In this document: positions 8,371-19,130 of the stretch, one piece after another
Layout: every line of letters begins with the position of its first letter
Numbering within the stretch: position 1 is the stretch's first letter
DNA from: Opitutia bacterium
Lineage (GTDB): Bacteria > Verrucomicrobiota > Verrucomicrobiia > Opitutales > Opitutaceae
Length of the DNA stretch: 51,110 nt
Direction of reading: 5' to 3'
NCBI GenBank assembly: GCA_947474365.1
Contig: CANJIU010000071.1
Span: 1 to 51,110, forward strand
Program-made: the position numbers and the translations under genes
Notes under the pieces: generated by a model
What the model saw: the letters and a program-made list of their open reading frames with translations, nothing else
What the model was told of the DNA's origin: nothing
Database searches by the model: none

Positions 8371-11300
8371 TTACTTGTTGAGGGCGCGGTCGGAATTGAG
8401 CAGCTGGCTCGCCACCAGGGTCCAGGCGGCAAATTCGGTGGGTTCGATTGAGGCGTCGACCGGGCTGTCGCCGACGGCCAGAAAAGCGCGGGCGTCCTCG
8501 GGATTGGAGAACTGCGTCCGAAACCGCTCCAGCGACCGGACGAGGATCGAGTGCTGGGCCGCGGGCAGCGGGCGGTTGATTAACAGGGTCGACATTAAAT
8601 CCAGTTTTTGTGCGACGCCGGAGTCGGCTTGCCGAAGCGCGCGCGCGGCGACGTGACGCGATGCCTCGAGGTAGTCAGTCGCGTTTTCGGTGACGAGCGC
8701 CTGGAGCGGCGTGTTCGACCGTTCGCGGAGGAGCGTGCAGACGTCGCGTTTCGGGGCGTCAAACGTGGTGAGGACGGGATTGGGCGCGGCCCGTTTCCAA
8801 AACGTGTAAACGCTCCGACGGTAGAGACCGTCGCCCTTGTCCTGGACGTAGTCGCGGGTGTTGCTTTGCCCGACGACGGCGACGGCCTCCCAAACGCCCT
8901 CGGCCTGGTAGGGTCGGACGCTCGGTCCGCCGATTTTTTCCACCAGCAGGCCGCTCGCCGCCAGCGCCTGATCGCGGAGCATTTCCCCGTCGAGTCGGAA
9001 GCGCGGCCCGCGGCCGAGCAGGCGGTTGTCGGGGTCCTGGGCGAGCGATTCCGGCGTGAAACGCGCGGACTGCCGGTACGTGGCCGACATCACGATCTGC
9101 CGGTAGAGGCGTTTCACGTCCCAGCCGCTTTCCTCGAAGTCGACCGCCAGCCAGTCGAGCAGTCGACGATTGCTCGGGCGTCCGCCGACGGTGCCGAAAT
9201 TTTCCGGCGTCTCCACAATCCCACGACCGAAGAGCTCCTGCCACATGCGGTTGACGGTGACCCGGGCGGTGAGCGGATTCTCGCGGCTGACGAGCCAGCG
9301 CGCGAGCCCGAGCCGGTTGCGGGGGACCCCGGCGGGCAGCGGCGGCAATACGGCGGGCACGTCGGCGTCGACGCGTTCGCGCGGGGAATCGGTCGCGCCC
9401 CGGTTCAGGACAAACGCGACCGGCCGCGAGTCGCGCTCTCTGGCGATGAGCGTCGTGACGCCGCCCGCGGTGGCGCGTTGAAATTGGGTTTCGAGTCGCG
9501 CGATTTCCGCCCGGAGCGCGACGGCTGGTGCGTCGACGTGCTGGAAGAAAAAATCCTGGACGACGTTGCGTTCGTCCGCGCTCCACGTGGAGTCGGGTCG
9601 CCGCAGAAGCTCCGCGGCGAGATCTTCGTGCGGCAGGCTGGCGACTTCGGCCGGGGTCAACGCCCGGGCATAAAGCCGGATGTCCTGGAAGGAGGTCTCG
9701 GGCGAGGCGTCGCCGCCGTTGCGCCGGGCGAGTTGGAAGGGCGCGTCGGTCCGAATCGTGTCGGTCAGCGTGTCGGTGAGGACTTCGGTCTCCTGGGGTT
9801 TCCCGTCGATATAGAGCCGCACGCCGGCCGCTTTGCCCGAGCCGTCGTAGCTGAAGGCGAGGTGAACCCACTCCTTGCGACTCACGCTGCGCTTGGTGCG
9901 GACGGAGATGGCGTTCTTCTTGTCCTGATGAATGAGGTTCGCGACGAGGAAGCCCTCGGGCTCCGGGCGCGAGTCTTCATCTTCGACGACTTCCTGGGCG
10001 GCGACTTGCACGGCGGCGGCGCCTTTCTTTTTCGCCGGCGTGCTGCGTCGCTGCGGCGCGTTTTGCCAGAAGAGATCCCAGCCGCGATTCCCGCCGGTCG
10101 TTGACATCCGGGAGACAAACGAACCGGTGGAGGTGCCACTGCGTTCCCGCGGGAGAAACCAGCCGCCGACCGTGAAGGCATCCGTGCGTTCGAAATCACC
10201 GAGACGGTCCGCTTTCAGCGCGGTCAGGACGCCGAAGCGAAGTCCGGTCCAAAACTTTAACGGCCGCGTCGAGCCGCCCCAGCTGTGGTCCTTGCCTCCG
10301 AGCGTGTAGTCCGCCGGCTGCGCTCCGGGCGCGCTGTTCCGCACCACCGCTCCCGTGGCCTCGTCCAGCTTGAATCGGGCCTGCAGGCGGGTGGTCGCCA
10401 CCGAGTGTAGTTTCGCGGCACCTCCGGCCTCGATCCATGACTGCATCAGCTCCGGCGCGCGGCTCAGCCGGTCGAGGAGTTGGTGCTGCGCGGCTGCTTT
10501 TTCGCCGAGCCACCGTTCCGCCTCGGCGCGTTTGTCCGGCGCCGGAACGGATAGCGTCGGAAATGCCACCGCCTGATTCCCGTCGTACGCGCTGTCGGGC
10601 ATGTTGTTGAAGAACGCGCTCAACGCATAGTAGTCCTTCTGGGTGAGCGGATCGAATTTATGGTCGTGGCACGCGGCACAGCCCATCGTCAGACCGAGGA
10701 ACACGCCGGCCGCCGTTTGCGTGCGGTCCTTGATCTTGTTCAGGTGAACTTCCTCGACCACGGAGCCGCCCTCGTTGGTGGTGGTGTTTAGCCGGTTGAA
10801 CTCACTCGCCACGAGTTGATCGATGGTGGTGGGGGGAAGAAGATCGCCTGCCAGTTGCTCGAGGACGAACTGGTCGAAGCGCTTGTTTTCGTTGAAGGCC
10901 TTGATCACGTAATCGCGATAGGGCCACGTGGTCCGCAGGTTGTCGGCGTGTTCGCCGTTGGTGTCACCATAGCGCACCGCATCGAGCCAGTAGCGGGCGC
11001 GATGCTCGCCGTAACGCGGACTGGCCAGCAGCCGATCCACGACGCGGGCGTAGGCATCAGGCGAGGGGTCGGAAAGGAACTCACCGATTTCGGCTGGTGA
11101 AGGAGGCAGCCCGGTGAGGTCGAACGTCACCCGCCGGAGCAGTTCATAACGGTCTGCCTCCGGGGCGCCGGTGAGGCCGGCCTGTTCGAGCTTCGCGAGC
11201 ACGAAGCGATCGAGGGCGTTGTTGCCCCAGTCGCGGCGCTTCACCTCGGGGAGCGGCTCCCGGTTCGGTTTCACGAAGGCCCAGTGCTCCTGATATTCGG

Positions 11301-11748
11301 CGCCTTGCTCGATCCAGCGACGGAGCAACGTGATTTTTGCCGGACTGAGCGGCTTGTGTTCGTCGGGGGGCGGCATGACCTCGTCCTCGTCGGTCGCGGT
11401 CACCCGTTCGATCAGCAGGCTTTTCCGGGCGTCGCCCTTCGTGATCGCGACCCCGCCCTCGCGCGGGAGAAACGCAAACTCACGGCGGTCGAGCCGCAGC
11501 TTCCCCTTGCGCGAACCGTTGTCGGGACCGTGACAGTGAAAACAGTGCTCCGAGAGGATTGGCTGGATGTCCTCGTTGAACGAGAGTCTGGCTGGGTTTC
11601 CTCCGACCGGCTGTGCCGCATTCGTCGCGCGTGAGGAACGCGACTGTTGCGGCGGCGGCCCGGCGTCAAACCAACTCGCGACCGTGCCGACGACCACGAT
11701 AGAGGCGGCAGTGAGGGCGACGATGGAGATCCGAATTGAACGCGTCAT
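8371..11748 (-). CDS. PSCyt1-DUF1549-LamG-DUF1553 protein
   Basis: 1125 residues. N-terminal membrane anchor or signal (IVALTAASIVVVGTVASW). PSCyt1, a planctomycete-type cytochrome c domain (about residues 55-150), has heme motif C-F-H-C-H and a Met in DEVMPPPDEHKPL. DUF1549 (PSCyt2, about 160-365) has a second C-A-A-C-H in TMGCAACHDHKFDPL. A central concanavalin A/LamG-like module (about 460-720) has YIDGKPQE and FQDIRLYARALTPAEVA. DUF1553 (about 815-1090) has LARWLVSRENPLTARVTVNR and TFDAPKRDVCTLLRERS. Established knowledge: the family is exported and heme-binding by motif, abundant in polysaccharide-degrading Planctomycetota/Verrucomicrobiota, with function unproven. It is the first gene of a two-gene operon with DUF1501. 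The start ATG at 11746-11748 is followed directly by the anchor. Confidence 0.92.
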   Translation of the reverse strand: MTRSIRISIVALTAASIVVVGTVASWFDAGPPPQQSRSSRATNAAQPVGGNPARLSFNEDIQPILSEHCFHCHGPDNGSRKGKLRLDRREFAFLPREGGVAITKGDARKSLLIERVTATDEDEVMPPPDEHKPLSPAKITLLRRWIEQGAEYQEHWAFVKPNREPLPEVKRRDWGNNALDRFVLAKLEQAGLTGAPEADRYELLRRVTFDLTGLPPSPAEIGEFLSDPSPDAYARVVDRLLASPRYGEHRARYWLDAVRYGDTNGEHADNLRTTWPYRDYVIKAFNENKRFDQFVLEQLAGDLLPPTTIDQLVASEFNRLNTTTNEGGSVVEEVHLNKIKDRTQTAAGVFLGLTMGCAACHDHKFDPLTQKDYYALSAFFNNMPDSAYDGNQAVAFPTLSVPAPDKRAEAERWLGEKAAAQHQLLDRLSRAPELMQSWIEAGGAAKLHSVATTRLQARFKLDEATGAVVRNSAPGAQPADYTLGGKDHSWGGSTRPLKFWTGLRFGVLTALKADRLGDFERTDAFTVGGWFLPRERSGTSTGSFVSRMSTTGGNRGWDLFWQNAPQRRSTPAKKKGAAAVQVAAQEVVEDEDSRPEPEGFLVANLIHQDKKNAISVRTKRSVSRKEWVHLAFSYDGSGKAAGVRLYIDGKPQETEVLTDTLTDTIRTDAPFQLARRNGGDASPETSFQDIRLYARALTPAEVASLPHEDLAAELLRRPDSTWSADERNVVQDFFFQHVDAPAVALRAEIARLETQFQRATAGGVTTLIARERDSRPVAFVLNRGATDSPRERVDADVPAVLPPLPAGVPRNRLGLARWLVSRENPLTARVTVNRMWQELFGRGIVETPENFGTVGGRPSNRRLLDWLAVDFEESGWDVKRLYRQIVMSATYRQSARFTPESLAQDPDNRLLGRGPRFRLDGEMLRDQALAASGLLVEKIGGPSVRPYQAEGVWEAVAVVGQSNTRDYVQDKGDGLYRRSVYTFWKRAAPNPVLTTFDAPKRDVCTLLRERSNTPLQALVTENATDYLEASRHVAARALRQADSGVAQKLDLMSTLLINRPLPAAQHSILVRSLERFRTQFSNPEDARAFLAVGDSPVDASIEPTEFAAWTLVASQLLNSDRALNK

Positions 11749-12041
11749 GCGGAACGAGTCAGGTGGGGTGCCAAGCCTCGATCCGCCCCATGCTGATTGT
11801 TTCGAAGCCCGTAATCACGGACAAATTTTCGATTTTTTCCCGGTTCCCTGACCACGACAAGGCGTCGCGGCGCCGGTAATATTTCGATCATATTCGATGG
11901 CAGGTCCTGCCCGCCGCAAAAAGGCGGATGAACCCTGACCACGAAAATTCCGCCGTTGGTGCTCGCGGTGGAGGAGGCGACGGCTAAGATTGAAATCGCA
12001 TTTACCTCTTACCGTACCGACCGTTTCCCGGCTGGGACGGT

Positions 12042-12107
12042 GGCGCGGGGCTTCAGCCCGCGCTGCAGAACATCCGAGTACCCCGGTGCGGACTGAAGCC
12101 CCGCGCC
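12042..12107. repeat. Nested palindrome (REP-like) upstream of the oxidoreductase gene
   Basis: A perfect 15-base outer stem, GGCGCGGGGCTTCAG (12042-12056) against CTGAAGCCCCGCGCC (12093-12107), encloses a smaller 7-base hairpin GCGCGGG...CCCGCGC (12043-12049 with 12057-12063). It ends 16 bases before the ATG at 12124. The same nested layout with different sequence occurs at 13525-13594. Could be a REP-type repeat or an RNA structure controlling the downstream gene. The remaining gap (11749-12041) between the divergent genes shows nothing else. Confidence 0.7.
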
Positions 12108-12123
12108 CCAATCAACCCCCAGC

Positions 12124-13479
<1,356 letters not shown>

Positions 13480-13524
13480 GTGTGCATGCTTGCCGTCGGA
13501 GGCTGGGGCCCGGCGGCGGCCTGG

Positions 13525-13594
13525 CTGGAGACGCGACGGCCCCGTCGCGTGGTGCCGAATGTGCCTGCGCGACGAGAGGGCGTCGCGCCTCCAG
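13525..13594. repeat. Second nested palindrome (REP-like) upstream of a TBDR gene
   Basis: Imperfect outer arms CTGGAGACGCG... and ...CGCGCCTCCAG (13525-13594). Each arm holds its own 7-base hairpin with the identical stem CGCGACG...CGTCGCG (13532-13549 and 13568-13587). It ends 21 bases before the chosen ATG of the TBDR at 13616. Same architecture as the repeat at 12042-12107, different sequence. Confidence 0.7.
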
Positions 13595-13615
13595 TCCAAT
13601 CCGGACGCAATCATC

Positions 13616-16600
13616 ATGAAGTGCCTTCTTGTTTTCCTCACGCTGCTCTCGGCCGCCGCCGGCCAATCGGTCGCGCCCGCGCCGGTTGCCCCCGCGGCCG
13701 AGGAAAGCAAGCCGCCGGTCCAGCTGAGCCCGTTCGAGGTCGTCGCGGACGCGAAGGGCTATTTCTCCGGCAACACGATGTCGGGCACGCGGCTCAATTC
13801 GAAACTCGAGGACATCGGCGCCGCCATCACGGTGATGACGAAGGAGCAGATGGCGGACTTTGCGATGCTCGATATCAACGACATCTTTCTCTACTCGGTC
13901 GGCACCGAGGGTAGCGGCGATTACACCGACTTCGCCGTCAACAACGCCGGGAGCGTGGCCGACAACATCCAGAACAATCCCCGCGGCGCGAATCGCATTC
14001 GCGGGATCGGTTCCGCCAATCTCTCGATGGGCAACATCGGCCTCTCCGGCCTCACGCCGGTCGATCCATTGAACATCGAGGGCGTTGAAATCAGCCGCGG
14101 CCCCAACGCGAACGTCTTTGGCCTCGGCAGTCCCGGCGGCACGCTCAACCTGATTCCGGCCACGGCGAATTTTTCCAAAAACCGGACGCAGACGGGCACG
14201 CGCGCCGACAGCGTGGGCGGCTACCGTTTCGATCTCGATGCGAACCGCGTGCTCTTGAAGAACCAACTCGCGGTGCGGGTGAGCGGCGCGTTCCAGCATG
14301 ACGGATACGTACGGAAACCGTCCGGCACCGAGTCGCTCCGCACCAACGCGATGGTGAAGTTCCAGCCGTTCAAATGGACGACGGTGAATGCGACCTATTC
14401 GTACTATCGGATGAACGGCAACCGTCCGAATTCGCTCATGCCGCGCGATGGGATTTCCTACTGGCTGCAGAGCGGGAAGCCTGCCTGGGATCCCGTGACT
14501 TCGACCTACACCGTCAATGGCACCACCTATGGGCTCAACGGCCCCGGACCTGCCGCGACGCGCACCGCGATCACGAGCGACAACAACATCCCGGATGTTT
14601 TTCAGCGGACGTTTTCCGGCGCCGACAAGAGCTACGTGTTCATTGATCAGGGTGCGATCGCTTACTGGACCACGCCCACGGGCAACACCAATGCCTCGGT
14701 CTCGCCGCTCCTCAATAACTCGAGCAACCGCTTCATGGCGGCGAGTCCCGCTGCCGGCGTCGCGTCAGGTCGCTTCACGAGCCAGCCGCTCTTCACCACC
14801 ACGCCGTCGCTCAGCGACAAGACGTATTACGACTGGTCGAGCGTGAACCTCGGCGCGATGAACCGGCTGATGGACCGCACGCTGACCTCGCGCGTGCAAT
14901 TACAGCAGGTGTTTCTGAGCACGCCGCGGCAGACTCTCGTCGGGCAGGGCGATTGGGCGCGGGAGGACTCGATGCGTTACCAGCGCAACATCTTCGGCCT
15001 CGCCGCGACCAACCAATTGCTAGTCGACGTGAACTCGCGCCTGCTCGACGGAACGTCGAACCCGTTTTTCGGCCGGCCTTACTTCGGGCTCGACCAGCCG
15101 CTCACGCAATGGATTCCCGGGCGCAGCGAGACGTTTCGCGGCCAGCTCGCCTACAAGCTCGATCTCACGCAGGAGAAATCGTGGTTGCGGTGGCTCGGGC
15201 TGCACAACCTGACGGGCTACGATGAATACGGCTACACCTGGACGCGTCGCTACAGCTACCGCGACGTGCTCGCGTCGAACCATGCTTGGGTTCCGGCAGG
15301 GACGCTCCCGGCGCTCAACAGCAGTGTCACGGGCGGTCAGACTGCGGGGGCGGCGCGGTTTCGTGGCTACTTCCGCTACTACGTGGGCGATGCGGTGGGC
15401 ACGAACGTCGATTACGCGCCGAGCACCTTCAAGTACGGCCCGGCGACCTATGTGTGGGGCAACGCGGCGACGGGAGTGTTTCAGCGCGAACCGGCGCTGC
15501 TCGATCAGCGGCCGACCCTCGACAGCGCGGGCGGCGGCAGCAATTCGCAGACCGTGACGAAGACCACGGGCGGTGTGGTCCAGAGCATGTTCCTCAGTGG
15601 CCGCGTCGTGACGACGTTCGGCGTGCGCCACGACAACGTCTACGACAAGCGTGGCGCGGAACCGCGCCTCTTGTTGCCCGACGGCAGCGATTTTAACTAC
15701 CGCGTGATCAATGGTTGGGCCGGCGGCGACTACGCCAAGAACGGCGGCCCGACGCGAACCGCGGGCGCGGTGGTGCGGCCGTTTCACGACGTAGGTTTCA
15801 TCAGCCGCGCGGGCCGGCAGGGTGGAGTGGGGGGCTTCGCGGCGCGCGTGCTCGACGGGTTGTCGCTCACCTACAACGAGAGCGACAGCTTCAACCCACA
15901 GGGACCGCAGCAGGATCAATTTCGCAATCAGCTCCCCAATTCGACGGGCGAGGGGCGGGACTGGGGACTCTGGCTGAACTTGAACGACGGCAAGTTCGTG
16001 CTGCGGGTGAACCGCTTTGAGACGAAGCGCATCAAGACCCGCGGAAGCGACGCCGCCACCATCGCGCAGCGCAGCCTCCGCCTCGACGTTTACCAGAACG
16101 ACGCGTGGCAGCTCGTGAACAACGCGCGCGCCTGGATTACGCAGTTCAACCCGTCCTTCACGCCGGCGCAGGTACAGGCGGAGATCGCGCGCCAGACCGG
16201 ACTCTCGATCGATGAGCAAAACGAACTCGCGCTGCCGGACCCCGGCATCTCCTCGACGCAGGATGTCGAATCGCGCGGCACGGAGGTGGAGCTGAATCTC
16301 AACCCGACGAAGTACTGGACCCTGCAGGCGTCGCTGAGCGAGACGGAGACGACCAACACCAACGTCAACACCGTGACGACCGAGTGGATTGCGCGGCGGC
16401 TCCCGTTCTGGACGACCATCCGCGACCCGCGCTCGAACACGCTGTGGTGGGACACGCCCTACGGCGGCAACACCGCGCACAGTTACTTCACCAACAGCGT
16501 GGACCTGCCGCTCAAGATTCTCCTCCAGCAGCAGGGCAAGGCCAACCCGCAGATCCGCAAGTACCGCGTGAAGGCCTCGACGAGTTACCAACTGGCCGGG

Positions 16601-16948
16601 CTCACCCAGCATCGTTTATTAAGAAACATGAGCGTCGGCGGCGCGCTGCGCTGGGAGGACAAAGGCGGGATCGGTTACTATGGCGTGCAAAAATTCCCCG
16701 CATCCATCACCGACCTCGATCCCAATCGGCCCATCTACGACAAGTCTCACTATTACGTGGACGCGTTTGTCAGCTACCGGATGAAATTGTTCGCCAATAA
16801 AGTTGGCGCGACGCTCCAACTCAATGCCCGCAACCTCGGCGAGAACGGCCGCCTCCAACCGGTTGGGGCTTTTCCGGACGGCACGCCGCTCGCCTATCGC
16901 ATCGTCGACCCGGCGCTCTACATCCTCCAGGTAAAATTCGATTTGTAG
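13616..16948 (+). CDS. TonB-dependent receptor, large Verrucomicrobiota type
   Basis: 1110 residues from ATG 13616. That start is followed by a clean signal peptide (MKCLLVFLTLLSAAAGQSVA); the longer open frame from 13490 runs through the hairpin repeat and would lack one. After a Pro/Ala linker comes VQLSPFEVVADAKGY, then a plug (about residues 60-190: LEDIGAAITVMTKEQMADF, RIRGIGSANLS, EGVEISRGPNANVFGLGSPG) and a long barrel ending in Phe-Asp-Leu. It is an outer-membrane, TonB/ExbBD-powered importer. It is paralogous to the 21222 gene, with the same plug wording and the same C-terminal ENGRLQPvgAFPDGtPlAYRIV block. 34 bases separate it from a second TBDR, so the two form an operon. No SusD-like partner is present. 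Confidence 0.92.
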   Translation: MKCLLVFLTLLSAAAGQSVAPAPVAPAAEESKPPVQLSPFEVVADAKGYFSGNTMSGTRLNSKLEDIGAAITVMTKEQMADFAMLDINDIFLYSVGTEGSGDYTDFAVNNAGSVADNIQNNPRGANRIRGIGSANLSMGNIGLSGLTPVDPLNIEGVEISRGPNANVFGLGSPGGTLNLIPATANFSKNRTQTGTRADSVGGYRFDLDANRVLLKNQLAVRVSGAFQHDGYVRKPSGTESLRTNAMVKFQPFKWTTVNATYSYYRMNGNRPNSLMPRDGISYWLQSGKPAWDPVTSTYTVNGTTYGLNGPGPAATRTAITSDNNIPDVFQRTFSGADKSYVFIDQGAIAYWTTPTGNTNASVSPLLNNSSNRFMAASPAAGVASGRFTSQPLFTTTPSLSDKTYYDWSSVNLGAMNRLMDRTLTSRVQLQQVFLSTPRQTLVGQGDWAREDSMRYQRNIFGLAATNQLLVDVNSRLLDGTSNPFFGRPYFGLDQPLTQWIPGRSETFRGQLAYKLDLTQEKSWLRWLGLHNLTGYDEYGYTWTRRYSYRDVLASNHAWVPAGTLPALNSSVTGGQTAGAARFRGYFRYYVGDAVGTNVDYAPSTFKYGPATYVWGNAATGVFQREPALLDQRPTLDSAGGGSNSQTVTKTTGGVVQSMFLSGRVVTTFGVRHDNVYDKRGAEPRLLLPDGSDFNYRVINGWAGGDYAKNGGPTRTAGAVVRPFHDVGFISRAGRQGGVGGFAARVLDGLSLTYNESDSFNPQGPQQDQFRNQLPNSTGEGRDWGLWLNLNDGKFVLRVNRFETKRIKTRGSDAATIAQRSLRLDVYQNDAWQLVNNARAWITQFNPSFTPAQVQAEIARQTGLSIDEQNELALPDPGISSTQDVESRGTEVELNLNPTKYWTLQASLSETETTNTNVNTVTTEWIARRLPFWTTIRDPRSNTLWWDTPYGGNTAHSYFTNSVDLPLKILLQQQGKANPQIRKYRVKASTSYQLAGLTQHRLLRNMSVGGALRWEDKGGIGYYGVQKFPASITDLDPNRPIYDKSHYYVDAFVSYRMKLFANKVGATLQLNARNLGENGRLQPVGAFPDGTPLAYRIVDPALYILQVKFDL

Positions 16949-16982
16949 TTCGTTTCGCCACCGATTCGATCCCCACTTCCCC

Positions 16983-19115
16983 ATGAACCCCACCCACCCA
17001 CGTTTGTCATTCTTATCCGTGCTCCTCCTTGTTGTGACCGCCGGCGTGGCGGATGCGCAGACTGCCGCAAGCCCACCACCGGGCACGCTCGAGCAACCGG
17101 TGCAACTCTCCGTCTTCGAGGTGACGACCGAGCGCGATACGGCTTATCGTGCCAACCACGCCGTCTCCTCGAACCGGGCGAACACGTCGATTTTTGACAC
17201 GCCGCAGTCCATCACCGTCATGACCGAGGCGTTTCTGCGCGACATCGAGGCGCTCTCGGTGGTGGAAGCGCTCGAGTTCATTCCCGGCGTCACGCCGGGC
17301 GACGCCGGCGCGGGCGGGGCGGACACGATTCAAGTGCGCGGCCAGGCGATTCCCGAGACGCTTCTCGACAACATGCCCGATTTGAACACGAACGTCCGGC
17401 CCGACCCGGCGCTGGTCGAGCGGGTGGAGTTCATCAAGGGCTCGTCCTCCTCGCTCTACGGCAGCTCGTGGCCGGGAGGGATCGTGAATTCGATTACAAA
17501 GAAGCCGAAGGCGAAGCGCGCGTTTGAATTCGCGACGCAGGTCGGCAGCGACGGCCTGTTCCGGCAGACGGCCGACTTCACCGGGCCGGTCAATGCGAGC
17601 AAGACGCTCCTCTATCGGTTCGTTGCCGCCTACGAAACGAGCGACAGCTACCGTGACGAGGTGAACTCGGACCGCTGGACCGTGCTGCCGGCCGTGACTT
17701 ACATCTTCCGGCCGGGGACGCAGATCACGGCGTCGTACGAATACCTGCATTCGCGCCAGACGGCGGATCCGTTCCTGCCGATTTTCACCAACGACACGAC
17801 GGTACGGTTGCCGCGCGAGCGGTTTCTCGGACTCACTGATCGCGACTTCGACATCTTCAAGCGCGCCACCCGCGTCTTCCTTGAGCACCGGTTCAATGGG
17901 AATTGGTCGATGCGGATCGGCTACACCTATTCCACGATCATCGCCGACAAGGATTCTGGCCAACTCACCGGCCAGGCGAGCGCGACCACACGGCTGCAGG
18001 CGCGGCGGATCAACCGGCAGTACATCACGACGGGCACGCAGGTGGGGCAGGGCGATGTTTTCGGCCGGTACGCGACGGGACCGGTTTCCCATCGTACGCT
18101 GATCGGCTTCGATCTGCGCAAGCAGCAGAACGACCTCGCGACGTATTTTCGCAACATCACGCCGGCGAACGTCAATGTGGACCGCCCGACCTATACCTAC
18201 GCCTACAACGGCGGCGTCACGACGAACATCCACAATATCGCCTTTTCCAACTCGTACGGCGCCTACGCGCAAAACCAGGCGTCTGTGTTGCAGGAGAAAC
18301 TGCAGGTCGTCGTCGGCTGGCGGCTCGACGGACTTACCCAGGATACCTACACGCTGACGCTGCCCAACCGGTCGTCGTACACGCCGCCCCGGGTGGTGAC
18401 GCCGCGTTACGCCGTGCTGGTTCATCCCACGCCAGAGACGACGCTCTATGCGACCTACGGAGAGTCGTTCCGCCCGGATGTTTCCGGCCGGCCGATATTC
18501 GGGACGAGCGCCAAACTCGATCCGACCACGGGCGTGCTGAAGGAGGTTGGCGGCAAGTCCCGTTTCTTCGGCGGCCGGCTCTCGCTCGATGTCGACGTCT
18601 TTGAACTCACCCGGGAGGGCATTGTGGTGGCCGACCCGGATCACGCCAACTTTGTGCTCCAGTCGGGGCTGGAGCGTTCGCGGGGCTATTCGGTTTCATT
18701 CAACACCGATCCGTTGCCGGGTCTTTCCGTGTTCGGCGGCTACGCCTACACGGACGGAAAGGTGATCAAGGATTCCAACAAGGCGCTGATCGGAAAACCG
18801 CTGCAGGGCACGCCGAAGAACAGTTTCAACGCCTTCGCGAAGTACCGCGTTTCGACCGGACGCTTGAAGGGCCTCGGCCTCGGCGCGGGCGTGCGTTGGG
18901 TGGATGACCGTCCCGGAGCCACGAGCACCACGCTCGTATTTCCCGGTTACACGGTCGTCAACGCGCAGGTCAACTACGCGTGGCGAAACTACGCCTTCAA
19001 CGTCGCGGTGAACAATGTCTTCGACGAGTACTACTGGGCCAACGTGGCGGCGTTCAACGGCAACCGCGCCGGCACGCCGTTGTCGTACCGGGCTTCGGTG
19101 CGGGTGCGGTTTTGA
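16983..19115 (+). CDS. TonB-dependent siderophore-type receptor
   Basis: 710 residues, about the usual length for FhuA/FpvA-like receptors. Signal peptide (LSFLSVLLLVVTAGVADAQT), then VQLSVFEVTTERD and a plug: IFDTPQSITVMTEAFLRDIE, VVEALEFIPGV, DTIQVRGQAIPETLLDNMPD, VERVEFIKGSSSSLYGSSWP, GGIVNSITKKP. The barrel carries PGTQITASYEYLHS, TLYATYGESFRPDVSG and a C-terminal aromatic (SVRVRF) expected for BAM recognition. The TPQSITV wording is typical of siderophore receptors, but such receptors in polysaccharide degraders may import other ligands. It lies 34 bases behind the large TBDR, in the same unit, and converges on the 19131 gene. Confidence 0.92.
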   Translation: MNPTHPRLSFLSVLLLVVTAGVADAQTAASPPPGTLEQPVQLSVFEVTTERDTAYRANHAVSSNRANTSIFDTPQSITVMTEAFLRDIEALSVVEALEFIPGVTPGDAGAGGADTIQVRGQAIPETLLDNMPDLNTNVRPDPALVERVEFIKGSSSSLYGSSWPGGIVNSITKKPKAKRAFEFATQVGSDGLFRQTADFTGPVNASKTLLYRFVAAYETSDSYRDEVNSDRWTVLPAVTYIFRPGTQITASYEYLHSRQTADPFLPIFTNDTTVRLPRERFLGLTDRDFDIFKRATRVFLEHRFNGNWSMRIGYTYSTIIADKDSGQLTGQASATTRLQARRINRQYITTGTQVGQGDVFGRYATGPVSHRTLIGFDLRKQQNDLATYFRNITPANVNVDRPTYTYAYNGGVTTNIHNIAFSNSYGAYAQNQASVLQEKLQVVVGWRLDGLTQDTYTLTLPNRSSYTPPRVVTPRYAVLVHPTPETTLYATYGESFRPDVSGRPIFGTSAKLDPTTGVLKEVGGKSRFFGGRLSLDVDVFELTREGIVVADPDHANFVLQSGLERSRGYSVSFNTDPLPGLSVFGGYAYTDGKVIKDSNKALIGKPLQGTPKNSFNAFAKYRVSTGRLKGLGLGAGVRWVDDRPGATSTTLVFPGYTVVNAQVNYAWRNYAFNVAVNNVFDEYYWANVAAFNGNRAGTPLSYRASVRVRF

Positions 19116-19130
19116 GGTAGGCGCTCCCGC

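Noticed and set aside
13490..13615. N-terminal extension of the TBDR from 13490
   Set aside because: The extension is Arg-rich, runs through the nested palindrome and has no signal peptide; ATG 13616 starts a clean one.
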